Shown: positions 8,845 through 18,857 of the stretch, piece by piece
Numbering within the stretch: the stretch's first letter is position 1
Layout: each line of letters starts with the position of its first letter
DNA from: DSBG01 sp049975365
GTDB taxonomy: Bacteria > Desulfobacterota > Desulfomonilia > UBA1062
Assembly: GCA_049975365.1 (NCBI GenBank)
Contig: JBNGDS010000006.1
Location: forward strand, 5,010 to 69,009
Reading direction: 5' to 3'
DNA: 64,000 nucleotides
Notes under the pieces: generated by a model
What the model saw: only the letters and a program-made list of their open reading frames with translations
What the model was told of the DNA's origin: nothing
Database searches by the model: none
Translations under genes and position numbers: made by a program

Positions 8845-11800
8845 ATGGCCGAAGAGATGCAGATCGAAACACGGGCTGCCAGATTGAAAGAGCTGGAAGA
8901 AGAATTGCGGCAGACGAACGAAGCTCACAGGAAGATCGAGGAGGAGCTTCGAACGGAGAAAGAACGCTACAGGAGTATCCTGGAGAACATTGAAGAGGCG
9001 TATTTCGAGGTAGATCTCAAGGGGACGCTCACGTTCTTCAATCTCGCTGCCACGAGGTATATGGAGTACACCCAGGAAGAGCTTCTGGGTATGAACTTCA
9101 GGGATTTTATGGATGCTGAAAATGCAAAGAATGTGTACCAGACGTTCCACAGCGTCTATCTCACCGGTGAGCCCACCAAGGCGTTCGACTGGGAGCTTGT
9201 CACGAAACACGGGGAGAAGATGTTTGTCGAGGCCTCTGTTGCCCTTCTGAAAAACGAGGATGGCACTCCCGTTGGTTTCAAGGGCGTGGTTCGCGATGTC
9301 ACCGAGCGGAAAAGATCGGAAGAGGCTCTCCGCAGGAGCGAGGAAAAGTATCGTGGCATCCTGAAGAACATGGAGGAAGCCTACCTCGAGCTTGATCTTA
9401 GCGGGGACTTTACATTCTTCAATGATGCTGCCTGCAGAATCCTGGGGTATGACCGGGACGAGATGATGGGAATGAATTACCGGGCATACACTTCCCCAGA
9501 GACTGCTGACCGCCTGTACGAGGTTTTCCACAGAGTGTTCGAAACCGGGAACTCGGAGTTTCTTGTTGATTATGAGGTCATCTGTAAAGACGGTACGGTG
9601 AAGATCAATGAGATGACCGCAGGCCTCCTGAGGGATGCGAGGGGAAGAGGCATCGGATTCCGGGGCGTTGCGCGGGATATCACGGAGCGAAGAAAGACTG
9701 ACCGGGCCCTGAGGGAGAGCGAGAAACGGTATCGAATGCTCGCAGAAAACGTGCACGATGTGATCTGGACCATGGACCTCGACCTCAGATTTACCTTTGT
9801 CAGTCCGTCCATTGAACGCTTTGCCGGGTATCGGCCAGGTGAGATGGTGGGGAACTCACTGGGAGACTTCCTGACCAGTTCTTCCTACCGGATGTGTTCT
9901 GACATCCTGACCGAAGAACTTGCACAGGAGAAGATGGGAGAAGCCATCGATCCATTCAGATCACGTACGGCGGAACTGGAACTGATCGGCACGGATGGTG
10001 AAATCTTATCCATAGAGATGACAGCCACCTTCATCAGGGATGAAGACGGAAACCCTACGGAAATCCTCGGGATCGCTCGGGACATAACCGAGTGGGTACA
10101 GGCCCGGGAAGAGATCAGGAAGACGAATCAGAGATTGTCCACCCTGATTCAGGCCATTCCCGATATTGTCTATTTCAAGGATGCCCAGGGAAGAAATCTC
10201 ACGGTAAACAAGGCGTATGAAGTCCTGGCAGGGGTAGCCCAACGGGATGTCATCGGGAAGACAGACCATGATGTTCTCCCCGCAGAACTTGCCCGGCAGT
10301 GTGCGATGAGCGACACAGAGGTCAAAGAGGCTCGTGCTGCATTGAGATTCGAAGAAGAAATGGTATCACGTGATGGGAAGCACCTGTTCTTTGATACTAT
10401 CAAGGCACCCATTTTTGATGATCGTGGGCGCTTCATGGGACTTGTCGGAGTGAGCCGGGACATCACAGAACGGAAGCAGGCGGAGGATGCACTGCGTGAC
10501 AGTGAACTGAGATACAGACTGCTGGCGGAGAATGCACGAGACGTCATCTGGGTCCTCAACCCAGACCTCACATACCGCTACGTCAGCCCATCTGTAAAGC
10601 ATCTCAGGGGGTTCACTGCCGATGAGGCCATGAACCAGAATCTTCAGGACGTTCTCACCCCTGAGTCCTATGCTCACGCCATTGAGATTTTCTCCAGGGA
10701 GAAAGAACAAGAATTCGGGGAACACAAGCATGGGGCTGACTGGTCTCTGACCCTTGAACTTGAAATGGTCTGCAAGGACGAATCAACGGTGTGGACCGAA
10801 GTCACAGTGAACATCCTCTACGATCAGGGTGGAGAGCCAGTTGGGCTCTTGGGGATTACCCGCGATATCAGTGAGCGGAGGCAGGCTCAGGATGCGCTCA
10901 GGAACAGTGAATACAGGTACCGGACTATCTTTGAAAGCACGGCCACTGCAAACATCATTGTGGCGGAAGACGCCACGATCCTGCTCGCAAATTCCAATTT
11001 CGAAAAGCTCTGCGGATACACCAAGGAGGAACTCGAAGGAAAGATGCCCTGGACAACCCTTGTGGTGGAAGAAGATCTCGAGAGAATGAAACGATACCAC
11101 ACGATGCGCAGGACCGAGCCTGGCACGGTTCCAGACACCTATGAGTTCCGCGCCAGGATGCGTGACAATCAGGTGCGTGATCTGTTCATGAGCGTCGCTG
11201 TAATCCCGGACACAAGTGAGAGCGTGGCATCCATCGTGGACATCACGGAACGGAAAAAGGCCGAGGAGGCCTTGAGACAGAGTGAAGAACGATTCAGAGA
11301 TCTTGCTGAGCTGCTGCCGGAGACAGTGTATGAGACCGATGAGAAGGGGTACTTCACGTTCGTGAACCAGGCAGCATTTGAACGGTTCAGGTATACCAGC
11401 GAGGATTTCCACCGTGGTCTCACTGTATTCGATACGATTGTGGAAAAAGATCATCCTCGCGCCGTAGAGAATGTTCGGAGGATCATGAATGGGGAGCGGA
11501 TCGGGCTCAACGAGTACACCGCCATCAGGAAGGATGGTACGACGTTTCCGGCCTTGATTCACTCTACGGTGATTGTTCGGAACGGGAAACCTGCAGGTTT
11601 GAGGGGATTTCTCATTGACATTTCTGAAAAGAAGAATCTGGAAAATCAGCTGATCCGCGCTCAGAAGCTCGAGGCCATCGGAACCCTTGCAGGAGGGATT
11701 GCCCATGATTTCAACAACCTGCTCATGGGCGTGCTGGGAAATGTCTCCCTCATGCAGATGGAAGAATCCATGGGAGAGCCAACACGGGACAGGCTGAAGA

Positions 11801-12834
11801 ACATCGAGCAGTATGTGCAGCGTGGATCAGAACTGACACGGCAGCTTCTGGGATTTGCACGGGGTGGAAAGTACGAAGTGAAGACAACTGACATCGCCGA
11901 GTTCATCCGGCAGAGTTCGGAGATGTTCGGACGAACAAAGAAAGAGGTTCGCATACACAACAAATTCGCTCATGACCTGTGGTCTGTGGATGTAGACCAG
12001 GGACAGATGGAGCAGGTACTCCTGAATCTGTACGTGAATGCCTGGCAGGCCATGCCCAGAGGAGGCGATCTCTATCTGAGTGCCGAGAACGTAGAACTCG
12101 GTGAGGTAGTCGTGGAGCCGCATGGGCTTTGTGCAGGAGAATTCGTGAAAATTTCAGTTACAGACACCGGGGTCGGGATGGATGAGTCCATCCGGGAGAG
12201 GGTATTCGAGCCCTTCTTCACCACAAAAGAGCGGGGGCGTGGTACCGGCCTCGGTCTGGCTTCGGCATATGGAATCGTCAAGAACCATGGCGGATTCATC
12301 AACGTGGAAAGCGAACTTGGAGTAGGGTCCACGTTCATCGTCTACCTTCCTGCATCAGATAAGCAGGTTGAACTGGACACAGTCGTGCGGGAGGAGATGA
12401 GGCACGGGAACGAGACCATACTGATCATCGACGACGAAGAGATGATCATCGAGGTAGGCTCCGAGATGCTCTCATCCCTTGGGTATTTAGTGCTCACCGC
12501 CAGGGGTGGGCGCGAGGGAATCGATGTCTATCGTGAGAAGAAAGACGAGATCGATCTGGTGATTCTGGACATGATCATGCCCGATCTCGGGGGAAAAGAC
12601 ACCTTTGATCAGCTCAAGGACGTTGACGGATCAGTGAACGTGCTGCTTTCGAGCGGATACAGTATGGATGGACAGGCAAAGGAAATCCTGAAGAACGGCT
12701 GTAGGGGATTCATCCAGAAGCCCTTCACCATCCAGGACATCGGCAGGAGAATCCGCGAGATTCTCGACGCTGAATACGAGGAAAAAGGGGATGGTCAACG
12801 TTCTGCTCGATCGGACCTCCCCGTGGTCTCTTAG
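8845..12834 (+). CDS. seven-PAS hybrid sensor histidine kinase with C-terminal receiver
   Basis: A 1,329-residue phosphorelay sensor. After an N-terminal coiled coil (about residues 5-40, rich in E/L/R) come seven PAS units, each opening with a variant of RYRxxxEN and most closing with DITERK-type PAC ends. The fourth (FKDAQGRN) and the seventh (VYETDEKGYFTFVN) differ most. Then a HisKA domain with phospho-acceptor H954 in GGIAHDFNNLL, a HATPase domain (NLYVNAWQAM; GTGLGLASAYG) and a receiver with D1242 in VILDMIMPDLGG. No transmembrane segment is visible, so it should be cytoplasmic and sense redox, ligand or light through one of the PAS pockets. GGAG precedes the ATG. No separate response regulator lies next to it, so its output partner is elsewhere. 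The gene converges on the acyl-CoA ligase gene with only 26 bases between them. Confidence 0.93.
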   Translation: MAEEMQIETRAARLKELEEELRQTNEAHRKIEEELRTEKERYRSILENIEEAYFEVDLKGTLTFFNLAATRYMEYTQEELLGMNFRDFMDAENAKNVYQTFHSVYLTGEPTKAFDWELVTKHGEKMFVEASVALLKNEDGTPVGFKGVVRDVTERKRSEEALRRSEEKYRGILKNMEEAYLELDLSGDFTFFNDAACRILGYDRDEMMGMNYRAYTSPETADRLYEVFHRVFETGNSEFLVDYEVICKDGTVKINEMTAGLLRDARGRGIGFRGVARDITERRKTDRALRESEKRYRMLAENVHDVIWTMDLDLRFTFVSPSIERFAGYRPGEMVGNSLGDFLTSSSYRMCSDILTEELAQEKMGEAIDPFRSRTAELELIGTDGEILSIEMTATFIRDEDGNPTEILGIARDITEWVQAREEIRKTNQRLSTLIQAIPDIVYFKDAQGRNLTVNKAYEVLAGVAQRDVIGKTDHDVLPAELARQCAMSDTEVKEARAALRFEEEMVSRDGKHLFFDTIKAPIFDDRGRFMGLVGVSRDITERKQAEDALRDSELRYRLLAENARDVIWVLNPDLTYRYVSPSVKHLRGFTADEAMNQNLQDVLTPESYAHAIEIFSREKEQEFGEHKHGADWSLTLELEMVCKDESTVWTEVTVNILYDQGGEPVGLLGITRDISERRQAQDALRNSEYRYRTIFESTATANIIVAEDATILLANSNFEKLCGYTKEELEGKMPWTTLVVEEDLERMKRYHTMRRTEPGTVPDTYEFRARMRDNQVRDLFMSVAVIPDTSESVASIVDITERKKAEEALRQSEERFRDLAELLPETVYETDEKGYFTFVNQAAFERFRYTSEDFHRGLTVFDTIVEKDHPRAVENVRRIMNGERIGLNEYTAIRKDGTTFPALIHSTVIVRNGKPAGLRGFLIDISEKKNLENQLIRAQKLEAIGTLAGGIAHDFNNLLMGVLGNVSLMQMEESMGEPTRDRLKNIEQYVQRGSELTRQLLGFARGGKYEVKTTDIAEFIRQSSEMFGRTKKEVRIHNKFAHDLWSVDVDQGQMEQVLLNLYVNAWQAMPRGGDLYLSAENVELGEVVVEPHGLCAGEFVKISVTDTGVGMDESIRERVFEPFFTTKERGRGTGLGLASAYGIVKNHGGFINVESELGVGSTFIVYLPASDKQVELDTVVREEMRHGNETILIIDDEEMIIEVGSEMLSSLGYLVLTARGGREGIDVYREKKDEIDLVILDMIMPDLGGKDTFDQLKDVDGSVNVLLSSGYSMDGQAKEILKNGCRGFIQKPFTIQDIGRRIREILDAEYEEKGDGQRSARSDLPVVS

Positions 12835-12860
12835 GGGCACCCTTCGAAATCTCTTTTTTC

Positions 12861-14699
12861 TCAATCTTCGTACATGGACTCGATCAGGTCCTTGTATTGT
12901 TCGTGGATGGACTTGCGTTTCACTTTCATGGTGGGTGTGACCTCGCCGTCCTCGGTGTACAACTTTTTGTCCAGGAGCCTGAACTTTCTGATATTCTCGA
13001 CGCGGGCGAGCTGCTTGTTGACCTTGTTGACTTCCTCTTGGATGAGATCGACCACCTCTTGGGTTTTTGTCAGGCTCGCGAAGGTTGTGTACTGCACCTT
13101 CTTGTCCTGGGCATACTTGACCACGTTCTCCTCGTCGATCACGATAATGGCCGTAATATATTTCCTCCGGTCGCCGATGACCACGGCATCGTTGATGTAC
13201 GGCGAGAATTTCAGCATGTTCTCGATATACTGAGGCGCCACGTTCTTTCCGCCGGCAGTGACGATGAGGTCTTTTTTCCGGTCAGTGATCTTGAGGTACC
13301 CTTCCTCATCGATCTCGCCGACATCACCGGTATGCAGCCACCCGTCTATCAGAATATCTCTGGTTTGCGCCTCTTCCTTGTAGTAGCCCTTGAATACCCC
13401 TCCATGACGGATGAGGATCTCACCGTCTTCGGCGATCTTTACCTCGGATCCCGGCAGACACTTGCCCACGGTTCCCAGTTTGAAATTGATCTCGTCAGAG
13501 ATGTGGGTGATGCCGGTCGTTTCCGTGAGGCCATATCCCTCGCGGATGGGTATCCCGATGGACTGGAAAAATTTGAGGACATCGTGAGAGATGGGTGCCG
13601 CGCCTGAGAAACCGAGCCGCACCCGGTCAAACCCCAGACGCTCCTTGAGCTTCCAGAAAACACTGAAGTAGGCAAGCCGATATGCCAGTGCCAGGCCCAG
13701 GGGCACGTTCTTCTTGGACAGGACATAGTCATTGTAGCGGCTGCCCACTGTGAAAGCAATGGAGTATACCGTCCGTTTGAACCAGGTGGCATCCATCATC
13801 TTGAGCACGATTCCTGAATGATACTTTTCCCAGATCCTCGGCACGGAATGGAAGAGCGTTGGAGAGACATCCTTCAGGTCATTCATGACCGTGTCCGTGT
13901 TCTCTGTGAAATTGACGATGTGTCCAACCCTCAGGTGCATCATGAGGTCGAAGATCTGTTCATACACGTGGTTCAGCGGCAGAAACGAGATGGTTTCATC
14001 CTGTACCGAGGTGCGCGTAATCTTCTGGGTCTGCCGGGCTATCCACTGGTAGTTCCTGTGGGCGATCATGGCTCCTTTGGGGGGGCCTGTCGTACCCGAG
14101 GTATAGATGATGGAAGCAGTGTCGTCATTTTTCCCTTCATCCACGAGGCTGTCGTAGAGCTCAGGCTGCTGGGCTTCTGTCTTCCTGCCGAGTTCCAGGA
14201 GATCGTCGAAGCTCATGAGCATGTCATCCTTGTAGTGCCTCAGCCCCTCCATGTCCCACACAACGATTTTCTTGAGAGAAGGGGTCCTTGAACGGAATTC
14301 CAGGGCCTTGTCACACTGTTCCTCATCCTCGCAGATGTACACAACCGATTCCGAGTGCCCCACCACATATTCACATTCGGCAACAGGATTGGTGGTGTAG
14401 ATGCCCACGAAGATGGCCCCCAGGGACATGGTGCCCACGGCTGAAAAGAGCCATTCAGGCTTGTTCTCTCCAATGATTGCGACATGGTCGCCCTTCCTCA
14501 CCCCGAGGGAGTGAAGCCCCAGGGCTACGTGTCGCACATTCTCGAAATACTTCTTCCAGCTGATGTCGTGCCAGATGCCGTAGTCCTTTTTGCGAAGGGC
14601 AACCCGGTCTGGTTGCAGGGATGCAATCACCCGCAGTGCCTGCGGCAAGGTATTCGTCTGATCCGTTGCGTTCTCAATGGCTTCCGTGATCTGCTGCAT
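12861..14699 (-). CDS. long-chain fatty-acid/organic-acid CoA ligase (AMP-forming)
   Basis: A 612-residue ANL-superfamily adenylating enzyme that converts a carboxylic acid, ATP and CoA to the acyl-CoA. The AMP-binding motif IIYTSGTTGPPKG, the EGYGLTETTG motif, the hinge/ATP motif GWLHTGDVGEIDEEGYLKITDRKKDLI and a C-terminal lysine region (EVTPTMKVKRK) are all present. It is closest in shape to the FadD15/FAA-type long-chain ligases. It follows livF by 16 bases and is the last gene of the Liv operon, which suggests the transporter imports an organic or fatty acid that is then activated. Substrate chain length cannot be told from the sequence. Confidence 0.92.
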   Translation of the reverse strand: MQQITEAIENATDQTNTLPQALRVIASLQPDRVALRKKDYGIWHDISWKKYFENVRHVALGLHSLGVRKGDHVAIIGENKPEWLFSAVGTMSLGAIFVGIYTTNPVAECEYVVGHSESVVYICEDEEQCDKALEFRSRTPSLKKIVVWDMEGLRHYKDDMLMSFDDLLELGRKTEAQQPELYDSLVDEGKNDDTASIIYTSGTTGPPKGAMIAHRNYQWIARQTQKITRTSVQDETISFLPLNHVYEQIFDLMMHLRVGHIVNFTENTDTVMNDLKDVSPTLFHSVPRIWEKYHSGIVLKMMDATWFKRTVYSIAFTVGSRYNDYVLSKKNVPLGLALAYRLAYFSVFWKLKERLGFDRVRLGFSGAAPISHDVLKFFQSIGIPIREGYGLTETTGITHISDEINFKLGTVGKCLPGSEVKIAEDGEILIRHGGVFKGYYKEEAQTRDILIDGWLHTGDVGEIDEEGYLKITDRKKDLIVTAGGKNVAPQYIENMLKFSPYINDAVVIGDRRKYITAIIVIDEENVVKYAQDKKVQYTTFASLTKTQEVVDLIQEEVNKVNKQLARVENIRKFRLLDKKLYTEDGEVTPTMKVKRKSIHEQYKDLIESMYED

Positions 14700-14715
14700 A
14701 ATCTGCTGCCTTTCT

Positions 14716-15489
14716 TTACCTGAACCGGACTTTTCGCCGGTAGCGCTTATACCCCTTGACCGATGCCTCGGTGGAGATACCGAGGTAGAACTCCTTCACG
14801 TCCTCATCCTCCTGCAGGACTTCGGGCTTGTCTGCCCGCACGATCCTCCCGTTTTCCATGAGGAAGGCGTAGTTTGAATATTTCAGCGCCATGTTCACGT
14901 TCTGCTCCACCAGGAAGATGGTGACACCTTCAGCATTGATGCGCTGGATAATAGAAAATATTTCCTTTGTGAGCAGGGGAGAAAGGCCCAAGGATGGCTC
15001 ATCGAGCATGAGGAGCTTGGGTCTGCTCATCAGTGCCCGGGCGATTGCCAGCATCTGCTGCTCGCCTCCGCTCAGATGGCCTGCCTCCTGATTTCTTCTC
15101 TGGCTGAGGATGGGAAATTGCCTGAACTGAGCCTCCATGTCATCCTTGATTCCCTTGGTGTCCTTGCGCGTGTACGCACCCATCAGGATATTCTCCATCA
15201 CGGTGAGCTCGGGAAAGACTTCTCTTCCTTCGGGTACATAGCTGATGCCGAGACGCACGATTTCTTCCGTGTCAAGACGATCGATCCTTTTCCCCATGAA
15301 TTCGACCGAGCCCTTTTCGGGCTGATCGTCATCCAGCAGACGCATGATGGTTTTCAGGGTGGTACTTTTCCCCGCACCGTTGCTGCCAAGCAGAGCAACA
15401 ATGTCACCCTGCTTGATCTCAAGGGAGATCCCGTGCAGTGCCCGTATCAGGTCGTACCATGTCTCGCAGTTTTTGATCGAGAGCATCAC
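14716..15489 (-). CDS. livF: Liv-type ABC transporter ATP-binding protein LivF
   Basis: One of the two cytoplasmic ATPases of a branched-chain-amino-acid-type (HAAT family) importer. Walker A GSNGAGKST near the N-terminus, signature LSGGEQQMLAIARAL, Walker B LLMLDEPSLGLSP and the switch region IFLVEQNV are intact. The 257 residues are slightly longer than usual because of a basic tail (YKRYRRKVRFR). Its ATG overlaps the stop of livG by four bases. The EQNV motif and the short length separate LivF from LivG. Confidence 0.95.
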   Translation of the reverse strand: MMLSIKNCETWYDLIRALHGISLEIKQGDIVALLGSNGAGKSTTLKTIMRLLDDDQPEKGSVEFMGKRIDRLDTEEIVRLGISYVPEGREVFPELTVMENILMGAYTRKDTKGIKDDMEAQFRQFPILSQRRNQEAGHLSGGEQQMLAIARALMSRPKLLMLDEPSLGLSPLLTKEIFSIIQRINAEGVTIFLVEQNVNMALKYSNYAFLMENGRIVRADKPEVLQEDEDVKEFYLGISTEASVKGYKRYRRKVRFR

Positions 15490-16262
15490 GCATCCTCCTC
15501 ACCAAGATAGGCGGCTATCACATCCGGGTGCTTCTGTACCTCCTGGGGAGTACCCTCGACAATCTCGATGCCCTGATTGATGGCAAGGATCCGGTCTGAG
15601 ATACCCATCACCATATTCATGTCATGCTCTATGAGGAGGATAGTGACCTTGTAGTCCTCCTGGATGTCCTTGATCCAGATTCTCAGGTCGTCCTTTTCCT
15701 CGGTATTCATACCTGCAGAGGGTTCGTCCAGAAGAAGGACCTTGGGCTCCAGGGCGAGAGCCCGTGCGAGCTCAACGAGCTTCCGCTTTCCATACGGCAG
15801 GTTGGACACGAACTGGTCCCGCACGGACTGAAGATCGAGGAAGTCGATGATATGTTCGACGCGCTCCCGGTGCTCCACCTCCTCCTTTGCACATCGTGAC
15901 CCTTTGCCCCACATGAATGCCCCGCTCAGCACCCCTGTTTTCATGTGGATATGCCTGCCGAGCATGATATTGTCCATCACGGTTGCATTGGCAAAAAGCT
16001 GGATGTTCTGAAAGGTGCGCGCAATCCCTTTCCGTGCTATCTTGTCCGGAAAGAGCCCGGTGAGAGTCTCTCCGTCAAGGATCACATGCCCTGAATCAGG
16101 CTTGTAGATACCGCTGATCATGTTGAAGATGGTGGTTTTCCCGCTCCCGTTGGGCCCGATGATGGAAAAGATGGAATTCTTCTGAACCTCGAATGTCGCT
16201 CTGTCAACCGCCCGGATACCACCGAAGCTGATGCTCAGATTGTCAACCTTGAAGTGAACCAT
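15486..16262 (-). CDS. livG: Liv-type ABC transporter ATP-binding protein LivG
   Basis: The second ATPase of the Liv importer, 258 residues. Walker A GPNGSGKTT, a signature region LPYGKRKLVELARAL typical of LivG (in place of LSGGQ), Walker B VLLLDEPSAGMN and the switch LLIEHDMNMVM are all visible. A GAGGAG ribosome site precedes the start. The insertion around residues 95-125, with a charged segment before HIIDFLDL, is usual in the family. It is co-transcribed with livF and the binding-protein genes. Confidence 0.95.
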   Translation of the reverse strand: MVHFKVDNLSISFGGIRAVDRATFEVQKNSIFSIIGPNGSGKTTIFNMISGIYKPDSGHVILDGETLTGLFPDKIARKGIARTFQNIQLFANATVMDNIMLGRHIHMKTGVLSGAFMWGKGSRCAKEEVEHRERVEHIIDFLDLQSVRDQFVSNLPYGKRKLVELARALALEPKVLLLDEPSAGMNTEEKDDLRIWIKDIQEDYKVTILLIEHDMNMVMGISDRILAINQGIEIVEGTPQEVQKHPDVIAAYLGEEDA

Positions 16263-16333
16263 CGTATGCGCTCCTCATACTCTCTGCTGCTCGTTCTGTC
16301 CTTTTCTCAGGGCTGGCACTTCCTGATGCGAAA

Positions 16334-17539
16334 TCAGTAATTTTTCCATGTTGCCAGATCGTTCGCAGTCCAATCCTTGATCAGGATGTATGAGCCGCCG
16401 GGACCGCATTTCTGGATCTGCACAGAGTCGGTTCCCTGGTGGCAGTTCTCTGTCCAGGTTATCGGGGCCCCGAGCCCCTTCCAATTCCTGAACGAGTTCA
16501 ATTCCTTCATAACCGCTTCAGTGGTGAGATCAGGACCGACACGCCTGAGGGCTTCCACCAGTGGTTCGGCAAACTGGATGCCGGCTATGTAGAAGCTTGA
16601 CCATCGCTCTTCCGGGGCGAGCTTTTTTGCTGCCTCGCGATACTTCACCATGAGGGGATCCTGTGAATCCGGGGGAGGCACGAACGCCCCGGTTATTACC
16701 CCTTCGTACAAGCCCCCGGTAATGTGGTGCATCAGGGCAAGATCAGACAGGCCTGAATTGGCGATCCACTGGGGCTTGAAATCGACGCTTTCACTCGTTT
16801 TCAGTGCTATGACACATAGGGTCGGGCTCACCCACATGAGAACTGCCTCTGCACCTGAATTCTTCAATCTCAGCATCTGAGATGCAAGATCCTTCTCTGT
16901 CGGTTCCACCGGGATTTCCAGAACACACTTCATCTTGTAGGAGACAAGCCGCTGTGTCATTCCTTCCAGACCGACTTTTCCGAACACGTCGTTCTGGTAC
17001 AGGATGGCTATTTTCTTGTAACCGAGTTCTTCAACCGCATATTTGGTCAGGACACTCGCTTCGTCCTGGAAGCGGGGATAGGAACAGAAGCGATAGGGAT
17101 CGGGTTTTCCGTTCACCCTGTCATCCACTGTATTCAGCGACGAGGTTCCGGGAACGACCCACAGGATCTTGTTGCTCGAGATGAATTCTTTGACCGCCTG
17201 GCCACCTGCACCCGACACCCCACCGGTGAAGGCGAAGATCCCATACCGTTCCACAACCTCTTTCACCGCTGCCTGGGCAAGGGCAGGGTTGTACTGATCG
17301 TCCCGCAGGAAATACTTGATCTTTCTGCCGTGGATTCCTCCCTCTTCGTTCACCATGTCGAAGAGGAGACCGGCTCCCCTGGCAACCGCCCCCCAGGGGG
17401 CTGCAGGACCCGTCTGGGGACCAAATTGTGCGATTCTGATCTCCTTGTCATCAAATCCTTTCTCTGCTGCTGAACATGCCAAGGACAAGACAAGGGTGAT
17501 GCCAACAATCATACACACCGAGAAGACATATCTTTTCAT
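16334..17539 (-). CDS. periplasmic substrate-binding protein of the Liv transporter (copy 1)
   Basis: A 401-residue type-I periplasmic binding protein (Peripla_BP_6). It has a Sec signal peptide ending near ACSAAEKG, followed by IRIAQFGPQTGPAAPWG and GGIHGRKIKYFLRDDQYNPALA, both shared with the two neighbouring copies. AGGGGG precedes the start. It captures the ligand for LivHMGF in the periplasm. The ligand is unknown, and the family includes binders of amino acids, amides, urea and aromatic acids. Of the three copies this one diverges most in the ligand-pocket half (VVPGTSSLN, YPRFQDEAS), which suggests a different specificity. Confidence 0.92.
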   Translation of the reverse strand: MKRYVFSVCMIVGITLVLSLACSAAEKGFDDKEIRIAQFGPQTGPAAPWGAVARGAGLLFDMVNEEGGIHGRKIKYFLRDDQYNPALAQAAVKEVVERYGIFAFTGGVSGAGGQAVKEFISSNKILWVVPGTSSLNTVDDRVNGKPDPYRFCSYPRFQDEASVLTKYAVEELGYKKIAILYQNDVFGKVGLEGMTQRLVSYKMKCVLEIPVEPTEKDLASQMLRLKNSGAEAVLMWVSPTLCVIALKTSESVDFKPQWIANSGLSDLALMHHITGGLYEGVITGAFVPPPDSQDPLMVKYREAAKKLAPEERWSSFYIAGIQFAEPLVEALRRVGPDLTTEAVMKELNSFRNWKGLGAPITWTENCHQGTDSVQIQKCGPGGSYILIKDWTANDLATWKNY

Positions 17540-17608
17540 CTTTTACCCCCTACGTATTCCTGAAAATGCCGGGGCCTGAACGTATATTTCAGGCCCCGAC
17601 GGTTCTTC

Positions 17609-18787
17609 CTATTTCCATGTAGCAAGATCGTTCGATGTCCAGTCCTGGAGCGTGATGTAACTGGAATTCGGGCCGCACTGCTGGATCATGACGGAGTCAG
17701 TTCCCTGGTGGATCTCGGGTGTCCACGTCACGGGTGGCCCTATGGTCTGGTGGTTTGTCAGGGAATTGAGCTCCTTGAGGGCCGCCTCGGTGCTCAGGTT
17801 CGGCCCAACACGCTGGAGAGCCTCCACTATCGGGTCGGCGAACAGGATGCCTGCAAGGTAAAAGGTACCCCAGCGCTCCTCAGGGGATAACCGTTTCGCG
17901 GCATCACGGTATTTGTTCAGAAGCGAGTGGTCAGTGTCAGGCGGAAGGCCGAAGGCCCCGGTGATGACCCCTTCCCAGAGCCCGCCCGTGATGGTGTTCA
18001 TGAGCGGGTAGTCCGAAAGCGTATCCGATGAAATCCACTGGGGCTTGTAGTCGATGGTTGCAGCTGTCTTCAGTGCGATGGCGGCAACCGTGGGGTTGAC
18101 GAACATGATGACCACTTCCGCGCCGGATTCCTTGAACCTGAGCATCTGTGATGAGAGGTCTTTGTCGCCGGGTTCCACGGGGATTTCGGCTATAAGGCTC
18201 ATGTTGTAGGTGGCGAGCCGTTTCTTGGCTCCTGAAAGTCCATCCTTGCCGTACTGATCGTTCTGGTAAAAGAATCCGATCTTCTTGGCCTTGAGTTTCT
18301 CTACGACAAACTTGGTGAGGATACACGATTCGTCCTCATACAGAGGATAAACCGCAAAGAGATAGGGGTTTGTCGGGAACACGAATTCCCTGATAGCAGC
18401 AGACGGGCCTACCCAGATGATCTTGTTCTGCTTCAGGTAATCCATTACCGCCAGTCCGCATGCGCCTCCCACGCCGCCCACGAAGGCGAAGACCCCTCTG
18501 CGTTCAACGAGGTCCTTCACAACGGCGACTGTCTGTGCGGGATTGTACTGATCATCCCGAAGGAAATACTTGATCTTTCTGCCGTGGATGCCCCCTTCCT
18601 CGTTCACCACATCGAACAGGAGACCGCTTCCCCGGGCAACTGCACCCCACGGCGCGGCTGGTCCTGTCTGGGGACCCCACTGTCCGATCCTGATCTCATT
18701 GTCGTCAAAACCCTTCTCGGCTGCTGAACACGGCAGTGCCATGCATAGACACATAATCATGAACCCTGCACAAAGGAACCTGTTCAT
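17609..18787 (-). CDS. periplasmic substrate-binding protein of the Liv transporter (copy 2)
   Basis: Second paralogue, 392 residues from the chosen start at 18787, where GGAGGGTGAGGTG is the ribosome site and a signal peptide (MNRFLCAGF...PCSAAEKG) follows at once. The frame stays open 80 codons further upstream but that part is not protein-like. It carries IRIGQWGPQTGPAAPWG and the GRKIKYFLRDDQYNPAQT block. The C-terminus ITLQDWTSNDLATWK is almost the same as in the other copies. It lies between copies 1 and 3 in the same operon and very likely arose by tandem duplication. Confidence 0.92.
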   Translation of the reverse strand: MNRFLCAGFMIMCLCMALPCSAAEKGFDDNEIRIGQWGPQTGPAAPWGAVARGSGLLFDVVNEEGGIHGRKIKYFLRDDQYNPAQTVAVVKDLVERRGVFAFVGGVGGACGLAVMDYLKQNKIIWVGPSAAIREFVFPTNPYLFAVYPLYEDESCILTKFVVEKLKAKKIGFFYQNDQYGKDGLSGAKKRLATYNMSLIAEIPVEPGDKDLSSQMLRFKESGAEVVIMFVNPTVAAIALKTAATIDYKPQWISSDTLSDYPLMNTITGGLWEGVITGAFGLPPDTDHSLLNKYRDAAKRLSPEERWGTFYLAGILFADPIVEALQRVGPNLSTEAALKELNSLTNHQTIGPPVTWTPEIHQGTDSVMIQQCGPNSSYITLQDWTSNDLATWK

Positions 18788-18857
18788 CACCTCACCCTCC
18801 TTCAACCCCTGTAACCAGGGGTTTGCATTGAAAAACCTTTTTTTCCGGCACAGGAAA

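Noticed and set aside
8698..9756. 352-aa - strand ORF
   Set aside because: Antisense to the start of the PAS kinase. Its composition reflects the sense codons and no family motif or ribosome site is seen.
10783..11706. 307-aa - strand ORF
   Set aside because: Lies fully inside the PAS kinase on the other strand; long only because the kinase codons avoid stops in that frame.
12897..14291. + strand ORFs of 236 and 157 aa
   Set aside because: Antisense shadows of the acyl-CoA ligase gene.
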